Below, piece by piece: positions 16,988-27,567 of a DNA stretch of 64,000 nucleotides (positions are counted from its first letter, which is position 1; each line of letters opens with the position of its first letter). Source of the DNA: Nitrospirota bacterium (GTDB taxonomy: Bacteria; Nitrospirota; Thermodesulfovibrionia; Thermodesulfovibrionales; UBA1546); contig JACQXE010000052.1 of assembly GCA_016208915.1 (NCBI GenBank), forward strand, positions 1 through 64,000, read 5' to 3'. The translations under genes and the position numbers were made by a program. The notes below the pieces were generated by a model. That model was given only the letters and a program-made list of their open reading frames with translations. It did not search any database and had not been told where the DNA came from.

Positions 16988-17637
16988 ACAACAGAAGTCA
17001 GAAGTCAGAACTCAAAACTCAGAACTCAAATCCCCCCTTACCCCCCTTTGCTAAAGGGGGGCGTGGGGGGATTATTAGCTGTTTACTATTTACTATTTAC
17101 TGTCTACTGTCTGCTGCTATTGCATTTGCAAGTGGTGGTGAAGAAGGAGGGGCTGGCGCAATATTTAAGGATTACCTCTGGAAGATTATAAACTTTGGAA
17201 TCCTTTTTTTCATACTGTATAAATATGGTAAAAAGCCTTTGCAGTCTTTCCTCAGGCAGAGGACAGAGCTTATAGAAAAGGGACTTAAAGAGGCAAAGGA
17301 GGCAAAAGAGCTTGCACAGAAGGCTCTTGCCGAGGTCGAGGAGAGGCTGAAAGCAAAGGACAAAGAGGTTGAAGATATTATCTCCTCAGCAAGGGAATCA
17401 GGAGAGAAAGAAAAGGCAAGGCTTGTTGAGGAAGGAAACAGGATGAAAGAGAAGATACTGGAACAGGCTAAGGTAAATATAGATTATGAGGTTAAGAAGG
17501 CTAAAGAGGCTGTAAAAGAAGAAGCTGTTGAGATAGCAATGGAGCTTGCGGAAAAAAAGCTGAAGGAAAAACTTACAAAAGAGGAGCAGTTAAAACTCCT
17601 TGAGGAATCTCTGGTAAAGATAGAAGGTAAGAATTGA
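16984..17637 (+). CDS. ATP synthase F0 subunit b' with repeat-derived N-terminus
   Basis: A 217-residue b-type stalk subunit: the helix DYLWKIINFGILFFILYKYG (about residues 59-78) and then a long coiled coil. Residues 1 to about 45 are encoded by repeats: heptads (NRSQKSELKTQNS), the C6/G6 palindrome (NPPLPPFAKGGRGG) and a second heptad tract that encodes a hydrophobic, signal-like stretch (CLLFTIYCLLSAAIAFA). The ATG overlaps the atpF stop. An internal start nearer the core would lose the signal-like part; none has a clear ribosome site. Confidence 0.85.
   Translation: MNNRSQKSELKTQNSNPPLPPFAKGGRGGIISCLLFTIYCLLSAAIAFASGGEEGGAGAIFKDYLWKIINFGILFFILYKYGKKPLQSFLRQRTELIEKGLKEAKEAKELAQKALAEVEERLKAKDKEVEDIISSARESGEKEKARLVEEGNRMKEKILEQAKVNIDYEVKKAKEAVKEEAVEIAMELAEKKLKEKLTKEEQLKLLEESLVKIEGKN
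16988..17122. repeat. C6/G6 palindrome flanked by heptad tracts, in the b' gene
   Basis: The core at 17029-17073 has two C6 runs, a TTTGCTAAA turn and two G6 runs. To the left are 7-mers of a cagaagt/cagaact type; to the right are 7-mers of a tttacta/tctactg type. The whole tract is in frame with the b' subunit start. Confidence 0.8.
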
Positions 17638-18170
17638 GACCTGTAAGAAAAGCCAAAAAATACGCAAAGACACTGGTCAACATCGTAGGCATAGAAGCTA
17701 TGCCCGCGGCATTGGCTGAACTAAGCGCTGTAGAGGAACTGATGTACAAAAGCAAAGAGTTCAGGAGCCTGCTCGCAAATCCTGTTTTTTCCCTGACTGA
17801 GAGGGGGAATGCGTTTAGGCAGGTGGCTGCAAAGCTGAAGCTCTCAGAAAAGGCAGCGAAGTTTATAATGCAGCTGGCAGAGTTAAGGGTGATCACTGCG
17901 CTTTCAGAGATAATTAAGATAGCTACTGCTATCTATCTCGAAAAGAAAAAACGTGCAAGGGCCACTGTTTTAACTCCTGTGGAAATAGGCAAAAACCATG
18001 AGGAGAGACTGAAATCTTCATTGAAGAAGCTTACAGGAAGAGATGTAGATATAGATTTTGTAATGGACACATCTTTACTCGGCGGCGTGTTGGTAAAGGT
18101 GGGAAGCACGATGTATGACAGCAGCATCAAAGGCCAGTTAAGGCTTTTGAAAAATGAATTGGTAAAATGA
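17634..18170 (+). CDS. atpH: ATP synthase F1 subunit delta
   Basis: A 178-residue OSCP/delta subunit that ties the stalk to the F1 head. The family pattern is clear: KKYAKTLVNI at the start, FRSLLANPVFS in the middle, and a C-terminal VDIDFVMDTSLLGGVLVKVG ending in DSSIKGQLRLL. The start is a TTG overlapping the b' stop (TTGA), so translation is coupled. Confidence 0.9.
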   Translation: MRPVRKAKKYAKTLVNIVGIEAMPAALAELSAVEELMYKSKEFRSLLANPVFSLTERGNAFRQVAAKLKLSEKAAKFIMQLAELRVITALSEIIKIATAIYLEKKKRARATVLTPVEIGKNHEERLKSSLKKLTGRDVDIDFVMDTSLLGGVLVKVGSTMYDSSIKGQLRLLKNELVK

Positions 18171-18173
18171 CCA

Positions 18174-18231
18174 ATAACCAAATCCCAAATTCCAAACTTT
18201 GGTTGTTGGAATTTGATTATTGGTTATTAAG
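18174..18231. repeat. Imperfect palindrome of heptads between atpH and atpA
   Basis: The left half runs as 7-mers (accaata, accaaat, cccaaat, tccaaac) and the right half is roughly its reverse complement (tttggttgttgg...attggtta). A closely similar element lies before glgA at 53993. Confidence 0.7.
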
Positions 18232-18244
18232 AAAAAAGAGGTGA

Positions 18245-19759
<1,515 letters not shown>

Positions 19760-19761
19760 GA

Positions 19762-19856
19762 AGGATACAAGATACAAGATGCAACCCCCCTCCATCCCCC
19801 CTTAGTAAGGGGGGAATTAAAGGGGGGTATCATGCATCATGCATCGTGAATCATAA
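19762..19856. repeat. C6/G6 palindrome flanked by heptads between atpA and atpG
   Basis: The core at about 19785-19827 has two C runs, a TTAGTAA turn and two G runs. It is preceded by 7-mers (aaggata, caagata, caagatg) and followed by 7-mers (gtatcat, gcatcat, gcatcgt, gaatcat). A longer relative is inside nagA at 25361. Confidence 0.8.
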
Positions 19857-19862
19857 AAATAT

Positions 19863-20732
19863 ATGCCGACACTAAGAGATATAAAGAGAAGAATAAAAGC
19901 TGTTCATAGCACCAGCAAGATCACAAAGGCAATGAAGATGGTTGCTGCTGCCAAGTTCAGGAAGGCACAGCAGAGGATGCTTGAGATGAGGCCTTATGCT
20001 GACAGGATGAATCTTATACTCTCAAGCCTTGCTCCGGCTGCTGAGGCTGAAATACATCCGCTCCTTGCTGTAAGACCGAGGAGGAATGTTGAGGTCATTG
20101 TGCTTACGAGCGACAGGGGTTTATGCGGCGCTTTTAATTCAAACATCCTGAAGGCTGCTTCGAATCATATATCTAATATGAAGAAAGACGGGTTTAAAGT
20201 AACTACGAGTGTAATAGGAAGAAAAGCTCTGGATTATCTCAAGAGGAGAAAGGTATCTCTGAGGAAGTCATGGGTAGGCATCTCCGGCAGAATTTCATAT
20301 GCTAATGCGCAAGAGATTGCAAAGGACATAATCGAGAGCTATAGCAGCGAGACAGTGGATGAAGTCATACTGATATATAATGAGTTTAAGTCAGTAGTTG
20401 CCCAAAAAATTGTAGTCTCAAGACTTCTTCCTCTTGCGCCAATAGAGGCAACAGGAGAAGCGCTTCCGGTTTTTAATTTCATATATGAGCCTTCAAAGGA
20501 AGATATATTTAATAACCTTCTTCCTAAAAATGTTGAGATACAGATTTTCAGGGCATTGCTTGAATCACAGGCTTCGGAAGAGGCTGCAAGGATGTCAGCG
20601 ATGGAGAATGCGACAAAGGCTGCTAATGACATGATAAACGCGCTCACTCTCCAGTTTAACAAGGCAAGACAGGCTTCTATTACAAAAGAACTCATGGATA
20701 TAGTAGGTGGAGTCGAGGCTTTGAAGGGATAG
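19863..20732 (+). CDS. atpG: ATP synthase F1 subunit gamma
   Basis: The 289-residue central rotor subunit: MPTLRDIKRRIKAVHSTSKI at the start, ITKAMKMVAAAKFRKAQ, TSDRGLCGAFNSN in the middle and a C-terminal SEEAARMSAMENATKAA. Full length. The ribosome site is poor because the preceding repeat ends only a few bases before the ATG. Confidence 0.96.
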   Translation: MPTLRDIKRRIKAVHSTSKITKAMKMVAAAKFRKAQQRMLEMRPYADRMNLILSSLAPAAEAEIHPLLAVRPRRNVEVIVLTSDRGLCGAFNSNILKAASNHISNMKKDGFKVTTSVIGRKALDYLKRRKVSLRKSWVGISGRISYANAQEIAKDIIESYSSETVDEVILIYNEFKSVVAQKIVVSRLLPLAPIEATGEALPVFNFIYEPSKEDIFNNLLPKNVEIQIFRALLESQASEEAARMSAMENATKAANDMINALTLQFNKARQASITKELMDIVGGVEALKG

Positions 20733-20755
20733 AGCGAAAAAGATGTTCTTTTTTG

Positions 20756-20842
20756 TGTCATTCCTGCGGAAGCAGGAATCCAGGAAGGGAACGCCAGTAA
20801 ATTAAGTTGAAAGACTGGATTCCCGTTTACACGGGAATGACA
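20756..20842. repeat. TCATTCC...GGAATGA palindromic element between atpG and atpD
   Basis: The outer ends tgtcattcc and ggaatgaca are inverted. Two inner hairpins are visible (attcctgcggaagcaggaat and attcccgtttacacgggaat). Related copies are at 22324, 24431 and 24900. Confidence 0.82.
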
Positions 20843-20874
20843 GAAAATATAGGAAAAATTTTGGATTGAAATAG

Positions 20875-22308
<1,434 letters not shown>

Positions 22309-22323
22309 CGTTTGAATAGTTTT

Positions 22324-22387
22324 TGTCATTCCCGCTTGTCGGGAATCTTTTTGGAGAAAGAGGGATTCTGGACAAGCCAGAATGACA
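22324..22387. repeat. TCATTCC...GAATGA palindromic element between atpD and atpC
   Basis: Hairpins cattcccgcttgtcgggaat and attctggacaagccagaat lie inside tgtcatt/aatgaca ends. It has almost the same inner sequence as the element at 24900. Confidence 0.8.
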
Positions 22388-22431
22388 GAAAAAAGCATAG
22401 GCGTATAAAGAAAATATAGGAGTTCTATACG

Positions 22432-22842
22432 GTGGAAAATAAACTAAGATTAGAGATAGTTACTCCTTACGGCCTTATTGTGAGCGAAGAGGTTGATGAG
22501 GTTGTATGCGCGGGCAGTGAAGGAGAATTTGGCGTGCTTCCGGGGCATGTGCCTTTTGTCACGACATTGAAGATAGGGATGCTCACAAGCAAGAACGGAA
22601 AGGAATCAAAATACTATTTTGTCAACTGGGGATATGCTGAGATTAGTTCAGATAAAGTCCTTATGCTTGCTGACAGTGCTGAGAAATCTGAGGAAATAGA
22701 TATTGAGAGGGCAACGGCTGCCATGAAGAGGGCTGAAGAACGGCTCAAGAAGTGTGAGGAGTGCGACTTTCACAGAGCAGAGGCATCGCTGGAGAGAGCA
22801 GTTACAAGGGTGCAGATTGCACAGATAAGGATACCTAAGTAG
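22432..22842 (+). CDS. atpC: ATP synthase F1 subunit epsilon
   Basis: A 136-residue subunit with the beta-sandwich N-domain (RLEIVTPYGLIVSEEVDEVV, then GEFGVLPGHVPFVT near residue 38) and the two-helix C-domain (ERATAAMKRAEERLKK). It starts at a GTG. Last gene of the operon; a terminator follows at 22894. Confidence 0.94.
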   Translation: MENKLRLEIVTPYGLIVSEEVDEVVCAGSEGEFGVLPGHVPFVTTLKIGMLTSKNGKESKYYFVNWGYAEISSDKVLMLADSAEKSEEIDIERATAAMKRAEERLKKCEECDFHRAEASLERAVTRVQIAQIRIPK

Positions 22843-22893
22843 TTAAAGGCGTTATCAATTAATTCCTGCCACTTTAAGGGAACAGCAAGAACT

Positions 22894-22920
22894 CCCTGCG
22901 CTCTTGGCGCAGGGTTTTTT
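22894..22920 (+). terminator. Intrinsic terminator of the ATP synthase operon
   Basis: An 8-bp stem CCCTGCGC/GCGCAGGG with loop TCTTG is followed by six T. It lies 51 bases after the atpC stop. Confidence 0.9.
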
Positions 22921-23008
22921 ACAAAAGGCAGATTGATGTGTCTTATCCCTGAAAAGCCGCTGAAATCATTATAAGGCTTTGTTTTTATCTCGCAGCTTTT
23001 ATTTATGT

Positions 23009-23014
23009 TATAAT
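23009..23014 (+). promoter_or_regulatory. -10 box placing transcription start at the ATG (leaderless gene)
   Basis: A perfect TATAAT ends six bases before the ATG at 23021, and no Shine-Dalgarno lies between. Transcription would begin at or beside the start codon. The -35 is weak. Confidence 0.5.
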
Positions 23015-23020
23015 GTTCCT

Positions 23021-23404
23021 ATGAAAATACCGGAAGAGATAAAAAGTTTAAAAGGATTATTGGATAAGCTCAAAAAGGAGAGGAAGATACTTCTTGCATA
23101 TCTCTATGGCTCTTATGCTGGAGAGCGACAGCATAAAAGGTCTGATATTGATTTGGCGGTATATCTAAGCGCTGCTGATGAAAAAGAAAGGACAAATATT
23201 TTAGATTCTATACTGATGACTTCTGACAAACAGATTAATATACTTATGCTTGATGATGAAGACGAGTCTCCATTTGTAATACAGGAGGCGCTAAAAGGCA
23301 TCCCCTTAATAGACCCTGATCTTGAGATGCTTTATAGCGTTGCTCACAATGCGCTGCATGAGGCAGAAAACATAAGATATAAAAGAGCTATCGCTTCTGT
23401 ATAG
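23021..23404 (+). CDS. MNT-type nucleotidyltransferase, antitoxin of an MNT/HEPN pair (pair 1)
   Basis: A minimal nucleotidyltransferase (Pol-beta superfamily) with the catalytic GSYAGERQHKRSDIDLAV motif near residue 29. In known MntA-HepT pairs it AMPylates and silences the HEPN toxin. I choose the ATG at 23021 (MKIPEEIK), because a further in-frame start at 22979 lies upstream of the TATAAT. The HEPN partner follows after 1 base. Confidence 0.82.
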   Translation: MKIPEEIKSLKGLLDKLKKERKILLAYLYGSYAGERQHKRSDIDLAVYLSAADEKERTNILDSILMTSDKQINILMLDDEDESPFVIQEALKGIPLIDPDLEMLYSVAHNALHEAENIRYKRAIASV

Positions 23405-23405
23405 C

Positions 23406-23813
23406 ATGGACAGCAGAACTACCCAAATTTTTTCTTTTCTTGACGAAACCATAAACTATTTTCTACTTAAGATTAAAGATATTGACAGGGATAAGTATTT
23501 TGCAGACAGGGATATAAGAAACATTCTTGATAAGACTGTAAACGATATAATCCTATGTCTTGTTGATATCTCTGAGGAGGTATTGAAGGGGCATAAGAGA
23601 AACATTCCTGAGACATACAAGGACACAATACTGGCGTGTCACGAGTTTCTTGGAGGTATAGCATTGAAAATTGCACCCCTTACAAAACACAGAAATGAGA
23701 CTATACACCAATATCTGAAGATAAACTGGCATAACATCTTAACTGTAAGAGAGAGGCTTACAGCTATTGGGGAGTTTGCAGAGAAGGCACGAAATTGTCT
23801 CAGCAGCAAGTAA
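23406..23813 (+). CDS. HEPN-domain RNase toxin (DUF86/HepT-like), pair 1
   Basis: A 135-residue helical protein with the HEPN RNase motif R-x4-H-x-Y seen as RNETIHQY near residue 105. It pairs with the preceding nucleotidyltransferase. It is more distant in sequence from the two HepT proteins at 62570 and 63320. It is convergent with the SpoU gene. Confidence 0.8.
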   Translation: MDSRTTQIFSFLDETINYFLLKIKDIDRDKYFADRDIRNILDKTVNDIILCLVDISEEVLKGHKRNIPETYKDTILACHEFLGGIALKIAPLTKHRNETIHQYLKINWHNILTVRERLTAIGEFAEKARNCLSSK

Positions 23814-23845
23814 AAAAAGAGCGATTATGATTTTTACGTTATTCT

Positions 23846-24754
23846 TTATGCAAAATAAAATCTCTGCCTTACAGCCTCATAAAGGCACACAGCGGCGGAG
23901 GCAGAGACATTTAGGCTTTCAGCCTTACCCAGAATTGGAATCTTTAAGACAATTTCTGCATTTTCTGTCATAAGACTGCTTACACCCTGAGACTCATTTC
24001 CAAATACGAATGCAAGGGAATTTTTAAGATCTGCATCAAACAGATTGTTTCCTCCATAAACAGAGGTAATAGCTATTTTTATCCTTTTTCCTTTCAGCCA
24101 TCTGAGCAATAAATCTGTCTCTGCCTGTAGGACTGGAATGTTAAATATGCTTCCGGCAGTTGCCCTCAGCGCCTTAGGCATGAACGGGTCACATGTGTCT
24201 TTAAGGATTATGACTGCATCGGCCCCGGCAGCGTCAGACGTTCTGATTATTGTTCCGAGATTTCCAGGCTCCTGAATACCATCGATTATCGCTATGAGTG
24301 GTACGGATTTGAATTTTATATCTTCAAGATTTTTTTGTGAATATGACGCTACTGCAATAATTCCCTGAGGGGTTTCAGTATCAGCAAATTTACTGAGTAT
24401 ATGCTCTGAAACTTCAAATAACTCCAATCCGTCATTCCCACGCAGGTGGGAATCCAGTTCAGAAGTAGTTTTCAGTTCCTGAAAGGACGGCTTCTGGATT
24501 CCTGCTTTCGCAGGAATGACATCAGCCCTCTTTGAAATTTGCCGTAATAGTTTTTGCCCTTCTTTTTTTGATGAGAATGCGCTTGTAAAGAAAACTTGTT
24601 TTATCTGGTGGCCTGACGCCAGTGCTATCTCAATTAAATGCGGTCCTTCGATGATAAAGGCAGCATGTCTGTGTTTGCTGCTCCTCTTGTTTTTTATCTC
24701 GATGGCTTCTTTGATATGAGGGTTTGAGGGGCTTGTGATGGCGGTATATTGCAT
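23846..24754 (-). CDS. SpoU/TrmH-family rRNA or tRNA 2'-O-methyltransferase
   Basis: A SPOUT methylase using S-adenosylmethionine through a knotted C-terminal domain. The three motifs are EPGNLGTIIRTSDAAGA, FVFGNESQGVS and IPILGKAESLNVSASAAVCLYE. The N-terminal substrate-binding domain has ITSPSNPHIK and AAFIIEGPHLIEIA. Between the two, residues about 78-108 (DVIPAKAGIQ...DSHLRGNDG) are the translation of a palindromic repeat inserted in frame. The target nucleotide is not known. Confidence 0.87.
   Translation of the reverse strand: MQYTAITSPSNPHIKEAIEIKNKRSSKHRHAAFIIEGPHLIEIALASGHQIKQVFFTSAFSSKKEGQKLLRQISKRADVIPAKAGIQKPSFQELKTTSELDSHLRGNDGLELFEVSEHILSKFADTETPQGIIAVASYSQKNLEDIKFKSVPLIAIIDGIQEPGNLGTIIRTSDAAGADAVIILKDTCDPFMPKALRATAGSIFNIPVLQAETDLLLRWLKGKRIKIAITSVYGGNNLFDADLKNSLAFVFGNESQGVSSLMTENAEIVLKIPILGKAESLNVSASAAVCLYEAVRQRFYFA
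24431..24521. repeat. TCATTCC...GGAATGA element inserted in frame in the SpoU gene
   Basis: The ends gtcattccc and ggaatgac are inverted, each with its own small hairpin (attcccacgcaggtgggaat and attcctgctttcgcaggaat). The gene reads through it without a stop, giving the widely seen VIPAKAGIQ peptide. Confidence 0.85.
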
Positions 24755-24825
24755 GATGCCAAATACTATCAGACAGTTTTTCTCGTGTCAACGCCAAAAA
24801 ATATACGGATGTGGTATTTTAAATT

Positions 24826-24864
24826 TAGCTATGAGCTAACAGCTGTCAGCTTTCAGCTTTTCAG
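24826..24864. repeat. Short heptad tract upstream of the SpoU gene
   Basis: Reads as imperfect 7-mers (agctgtc, agctttc, agctttt) after tagctatgagcta. It lies in the 234-bp gap that also holds the element at 24900; nothing else is seen in that gap. Confidence 0.5.
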
Positions 24865-24899
24865 AGGTAGCATTTAACTGTCAACCGATGGCTTTTAAG

Positions 24900-24976
24900 T
24901 GTCATTCCCGCTTGTCGGGAATCCTTCCTGCTCGTCAGGGAACGTAAGAAAGATTCTGGACAAGCCAGAATGACAG
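24900..24976. repeat. TCATTCC...GAATGA palindromic element
   Basis: The ends tgtcattccc and gattctgg...cagaatgaca, with the same inner hairpins as the copy at 22324 plus a short extra segment. It ends 12 bases before the start of the following small gene. Confidence 0.8.
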
Positions 24977-24988
24977 AGAGATGAATTT

Positions 24989-25168
24989 ATGCAAGAAGAA
25001 CACGAAAAACTCATAAAGACATCCATCTGTCTCGAAGAAGAAGTTCTTGAGGCGCTCGAAGAGACTGTCAGAGAATTTAAAAAAAAGACTGGCAGGAAAT
25101 GGTCCAAGGGCGCTGTGATTAGAGTGGCATTAAGCGATTCTTTCACAAGAAGGGGAAAGATACTTTGA
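24989..25168 (+). CDS. Small ribbon-helix-helix-like protein
   Basis: A 59-residue ORF: KLIKTSICLEEEVLEALEE near the start, then TGRKWSKGAVIRVALSDSF. The pattern of a short strand with alternating polar residues and two helices resembles CopG/Arc regulators. The nagA start (TTG) overlaps its stop by 4 bases, so it is translated with nagA. No toxin partner is seen. It may be a DNA-binding regulator of this operon; this is inferred. Confidence 0.6.
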   Translation: MQEEHEKLIKTSICLEEEVLEALEETVREFKKKTGRKWSKGAVIRVALSDSFTRRGKIL

Positions 25169-26145
25169 AAACTAAAGGTTTCATTGACCTCCATACTCAT
25201 GGAATTGGAAGGTGTGATACAAGGACAGGAGATCATGAAGACATTTTAAAGATGGCTGAACTTTATGGAAGAAAGGGAACATCAGCAATCCTTCCGACGA
25301 TATATCCTGCCTCAATAAATGTAATGCGCAAAAATATGGAAGCGGTTAGAAGAGCAAGAGAGATGCAAGATTCAGAATACAGGATGCACCCCCCTCAGTC
25401 CCCCCTTAATAAAGGGGGAATTAAAGGGGGGTATTGCGCATCATGCATCATGCGTCATGCATCTTGTATCTTGGGCGTTCATCTTGAAGGTCCATTTCTG
25501 AATCCTCTGAGATGCGGAGCGCTGAACAAGAATTCGTTTATAATGCCATCTGTATCTTCTTTAAGGAGATTAGTTGACGGATATGAAGACTTCGTAAAGA
25601 TAATAACTATTGCACCTGAGATGAAAGGAGCGTTAAAGGTTATCGAAAGGTGCGCAGCGATTGGCATTAAGGTGAATATGGGACATTCTGACGCCACCTG
25701 CAATGAGGCAATAGATGGCAAAAAAGCAGGCGCAACAGGAATCACCCATATATTCAATGCCATGAGGCCTTTTCATCACAGAGAACCGGGGCTTGCAGGT
25801 TTTGGGCTGATAGATGAGAATTTGTATGTGGAGGTGATTGCAGATGGCATTCATCTCCATCCAAAGACCATAGAACTCGTCTTTGCTACAAAACGTCTTG
25901 ACAGGATAATTATTGTCTCTGATTCTGTAAAAAGTAATCCCCCCATCCCCCCTTTAGCAAAGGGGGGCAAGGGGGGGTTTTCAGGCAAAAAGGGAATGCC
26001 AATCTATAATGAAAAAGGCATTCTAGCAGGAAACGGTATGACGATTTCTGATACTGTTAAGGCGCTTAAAGGCATAGGGATACCTGAGGCAGAGATAATT
26101 GAGGCAGCGGTTGATAATCCGAGAAGATATATAGGAATAGTCTAA
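25165..26145 (+). CDS. nagA: N-acetylglucosamine-6-phosphate deacetylase with two repeat insertions
   Basis: An amidohydrolase that deacetylates GlcNAc-6-phosphate in amino-sugar recycling. Motifs seen: FIDLHTHGIG, GVHLEGPFLNP (metal Glu), VNMGHSDATC, GITHIFNAMRPFHHREPG, VIADGIHLHP and IIVSDSV. Residues about 66-104 (including HPPQSPLNKGGIKGG) and about 258-273 (NPPIPPLAKGGKGG) are translations of C6/G6 palindromes. At 326 residues with these inserts the true core is short, and the N-terminal strand domain is reduced. The start is a TTG coupled to the preceding gene. CENP-like alternatives within the amidohydrolase family are less likely. Confidence 0.85.
   Translation: MKTKGFIDLHTHGIGRCDTRTGDHEDILKMAELYGRKGTSAILPTIYPASINVMRKNMEAVRRAREMQDSEYRMHPPQSPLNKGGIKGGYCASCIMRHASCILGVHLEGPFLNPLRCGALNKNSFIMPSVSSLRRLVDGYEDFVKIITIAPEMKGALKVIERCAAIGIKVNMGHSDATCNEAIDGKKAGATGITHIFNAMRPFHHREPGLAGFGLIDENLYVEVIADGIHLHPKTIELVFATKRLDRIIIVSDSVKSNPPIPPLAKGGKGGFSGKKGMPIYNEKGILAGNGMTISDTVKALKGIGIPEAEIIEAAVDNPRRYIGIV
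25361..25475. repeat. C6/G6 palindrome with heptad arms inside nagA
   Basis: The core at about 25388-25432 has C runs, a TTAATAAA turn and G runs. Left 7-mers are of an agatgca/agattca type; right 7-mers are catgcat, catgcgt, catgcat, cttgtat. It is in frame and its arms resemble those of the copy at 19762. Confidence 0.85.
25936..25980. repeat. C6/G6 palindrome inside nagA, second copy
   Basis: A core-only copy without heptad arms: two C6 runs, TTTAGCAAA and two G runs. It adds about 15 residues between SDSVKS and the GMPIYNEKG strand. Confidence 0.85.
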
Positions 26146-26168
26146 AGCTAAGCAGATATATCGAGACA

Positions 26169-26196
26169 AACAGGCAGATACCATATCCTGCTTGTT
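26169..26196 (+). terminator. Hairpin after nagA, possible terminator
   Basis: A 9-bp stem aacaggcag/ctgcttgtt (one G-T pair) with a 10-base loop, followed by a weak T-rich stretch (tatagtttt). Confidence 0.4.
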
Positions 26197-26299
26197 TATA
26201 GTTTTAATTCGAGGCAGAAAGAATGAAAAAGGAAAGGGATGTGATATAATTTTTAAAAATGGGTTTAGTGTTATTTTGTACACAAAAGGAGGAATCACG

Positions 26300-26995
26300 A
26301 TGCAGAGAATTGCTTTATTTGTCTTTGTGCTGGCATTAATTCCTTTCACTATGAATCTATATGCGAAGGAGGTGAATGATATGGTAAAAGATATACACTG
26401 GCTTGGACATGACACATTCAAGATAGCAGGCGAAAAGGTTATCTATACAGATCCCTTCAAGATAAAGAAGAAAGATACAGCAGATATTATATTAATTACA
26501 CATGAGCATCATGACCATTGCTCGCCTGAGGATGTTAAAAAAGTTCAGGGCGCTGATACAGTAATTGTTGCAACAGCAGACTGCGCAGGCAAATTATCAG
26601 GCAACATAAAGATTGTTAAGCCCGGAGATAAGATTAATGCCGGAGGCATAGAGTTTGAGGCAGTGCCTTCCTATAACACGAATAAGAAGTTTCATCCAAA
26701 GGCAAATGATTGGGTCGGCTATATCTTTACTGTTAAAGGGCAGAGGATTTATCTTGCCGGTGATACTGATTACATCCCTGAGATGAAAAACTTCAAGTGT
26801 GATATTGCGCTTCTGCCTGTCTCAGGTACCTATGTTATGACAGCAGATGAGGCTGTTAAAGCAGCGCTTGATATCAAGCCGAAGATTGCAATTCCCATGC
26901 ATTATGGCTCTATTGTTGGCTCAAAGGATGATGCAAAGAAATTTGCAGAAGGGCTGAAGGGGAAGGTTGAGGTTGTGATTTTAGATGAGGAGTGA
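26300..26995 (+). CDS. Exported metallo-beta-lactamase-fold metal-dependent hydrolase
   Basis: A UPF0173/COG2220-like hydrolase. I choose the ATG at 26300 because AAAGGAGG lies 9 bases upstream; this exposes a signal peptide (MQRIALFVFVLALIPFTMNLYA). The metal motif THEHHDHCSPED and later GDTDYIPEM and IPMHYGSIVG are typical. The fold binds two metal ions. The substrate is unknown; relatives act on cyclic or acyclic esters. A possible -10 (TATAAT) is at 26245. Confidence 0.82.
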   Translation: MQRIALFVFVLALIPFTMNLYAKEVNDMVKDIHWLGHDTFKIAGEKVIYTDPFKIKKKDTADIILITHEHHDHCSPEDVKKVQGADTVIVATADCAGKLSGNIKIVKPGDKINAGGIEFEAVPSYNTNKKFHPKANDWVGYIFTVKGQRIYLAGDTDYIPEMKNFKCDIALLPVSGTYVMTADEAVKAALDIKPKIAIPMHYGSIVGSKDDAKKFAEGLKGKVEVVILDEE

Positions 26996-27072
26996 GAAAC
27001 TGTTCTCTTAAGTATAAGGAGGCTTTTCGGAAGGTGCTCATGTAGCCACAGGCTTTAGCCTGCGAGGATAAT

Positions 27073-27567
27073 GTGAGGATAAAAGAAAAAAGGCATAGAT
27101 TATCCAAAGAATTTTATAAAGGAGAAGTATCTGTCGCTTTCACATTATGTGTGAAACGGGATGTAATCGCAGGCTTTAGCCTGCGTGAACCTGAAATTGT
27201 AAGCACGTTCACTAATATTCTTTCGTCGGTTGTTGTTGAAGCAAAGTGTATTGTTCCAGTTTATTGTTTCATGTCTGATCATCAACATATAATAATCGCA
27301 GGAACATGTAGTGATTCTGACATATGGGAAGCAATAACAAAATACAAACAAAAGACTGGTTTCTGGTTGTCTTCAAATAAATCTGGTGGTAAGTGGCAGA
27401 AGGATTTTTATGATCATGTAATAAGAAAGCATGAAGATATGACAGCCCAGATAATGTACATACTTGATAACCCGGTAAGAAAAGGATTGGTGTTATCATG
27501 GCAGGAATATCCATACAAAGGTGCTATCGGATGCAAAATAGAAGATGTTTTAAATGGGATCATCTGA
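27073..27567 (+). CDS. REP-associated tyrosine transposase, short form
   Basis: A 164-residue Y1 family protein. The HUH position reads MSDHQHIIIAG (His-Gln-His) near residue 67, less usual than His-hydrophobic-His. The tyrosine helix region is MYILDNPVRKG near residue 137, followed by SWQEYPYKGA. Residues about 30-38 (DVIAGFSLR) are encoded by a REP hairpin. The start is GTG at 27073. Cleavage activity is uncertain because of the HQH motif and the insertion. Confidence 0.8.
   Translation: MRIKEKRHRLSKEFYKGEVSVAFTLCVKRDVIAGFSLREPEIVSTFTNILSSVVVEAKCIVPVYCFMSDHQHIIIAGTCSDSDIWEAITKYKQKTGFWLSSNKSGGKWQKDFYDHVIRKHEDMTAQIMYILDNPVRKGLVLSWQEYPYKGAIGCKIEDVLNGII
27161..27185. repeat. REP hairpin inside the RAYT coding sequence
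   Basis: Matches the flanking REPs over atgta and the cgcaggc-ttta-gcctgcg palindrome. It is in frame in the transposase gene. Confidence 0.8.
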
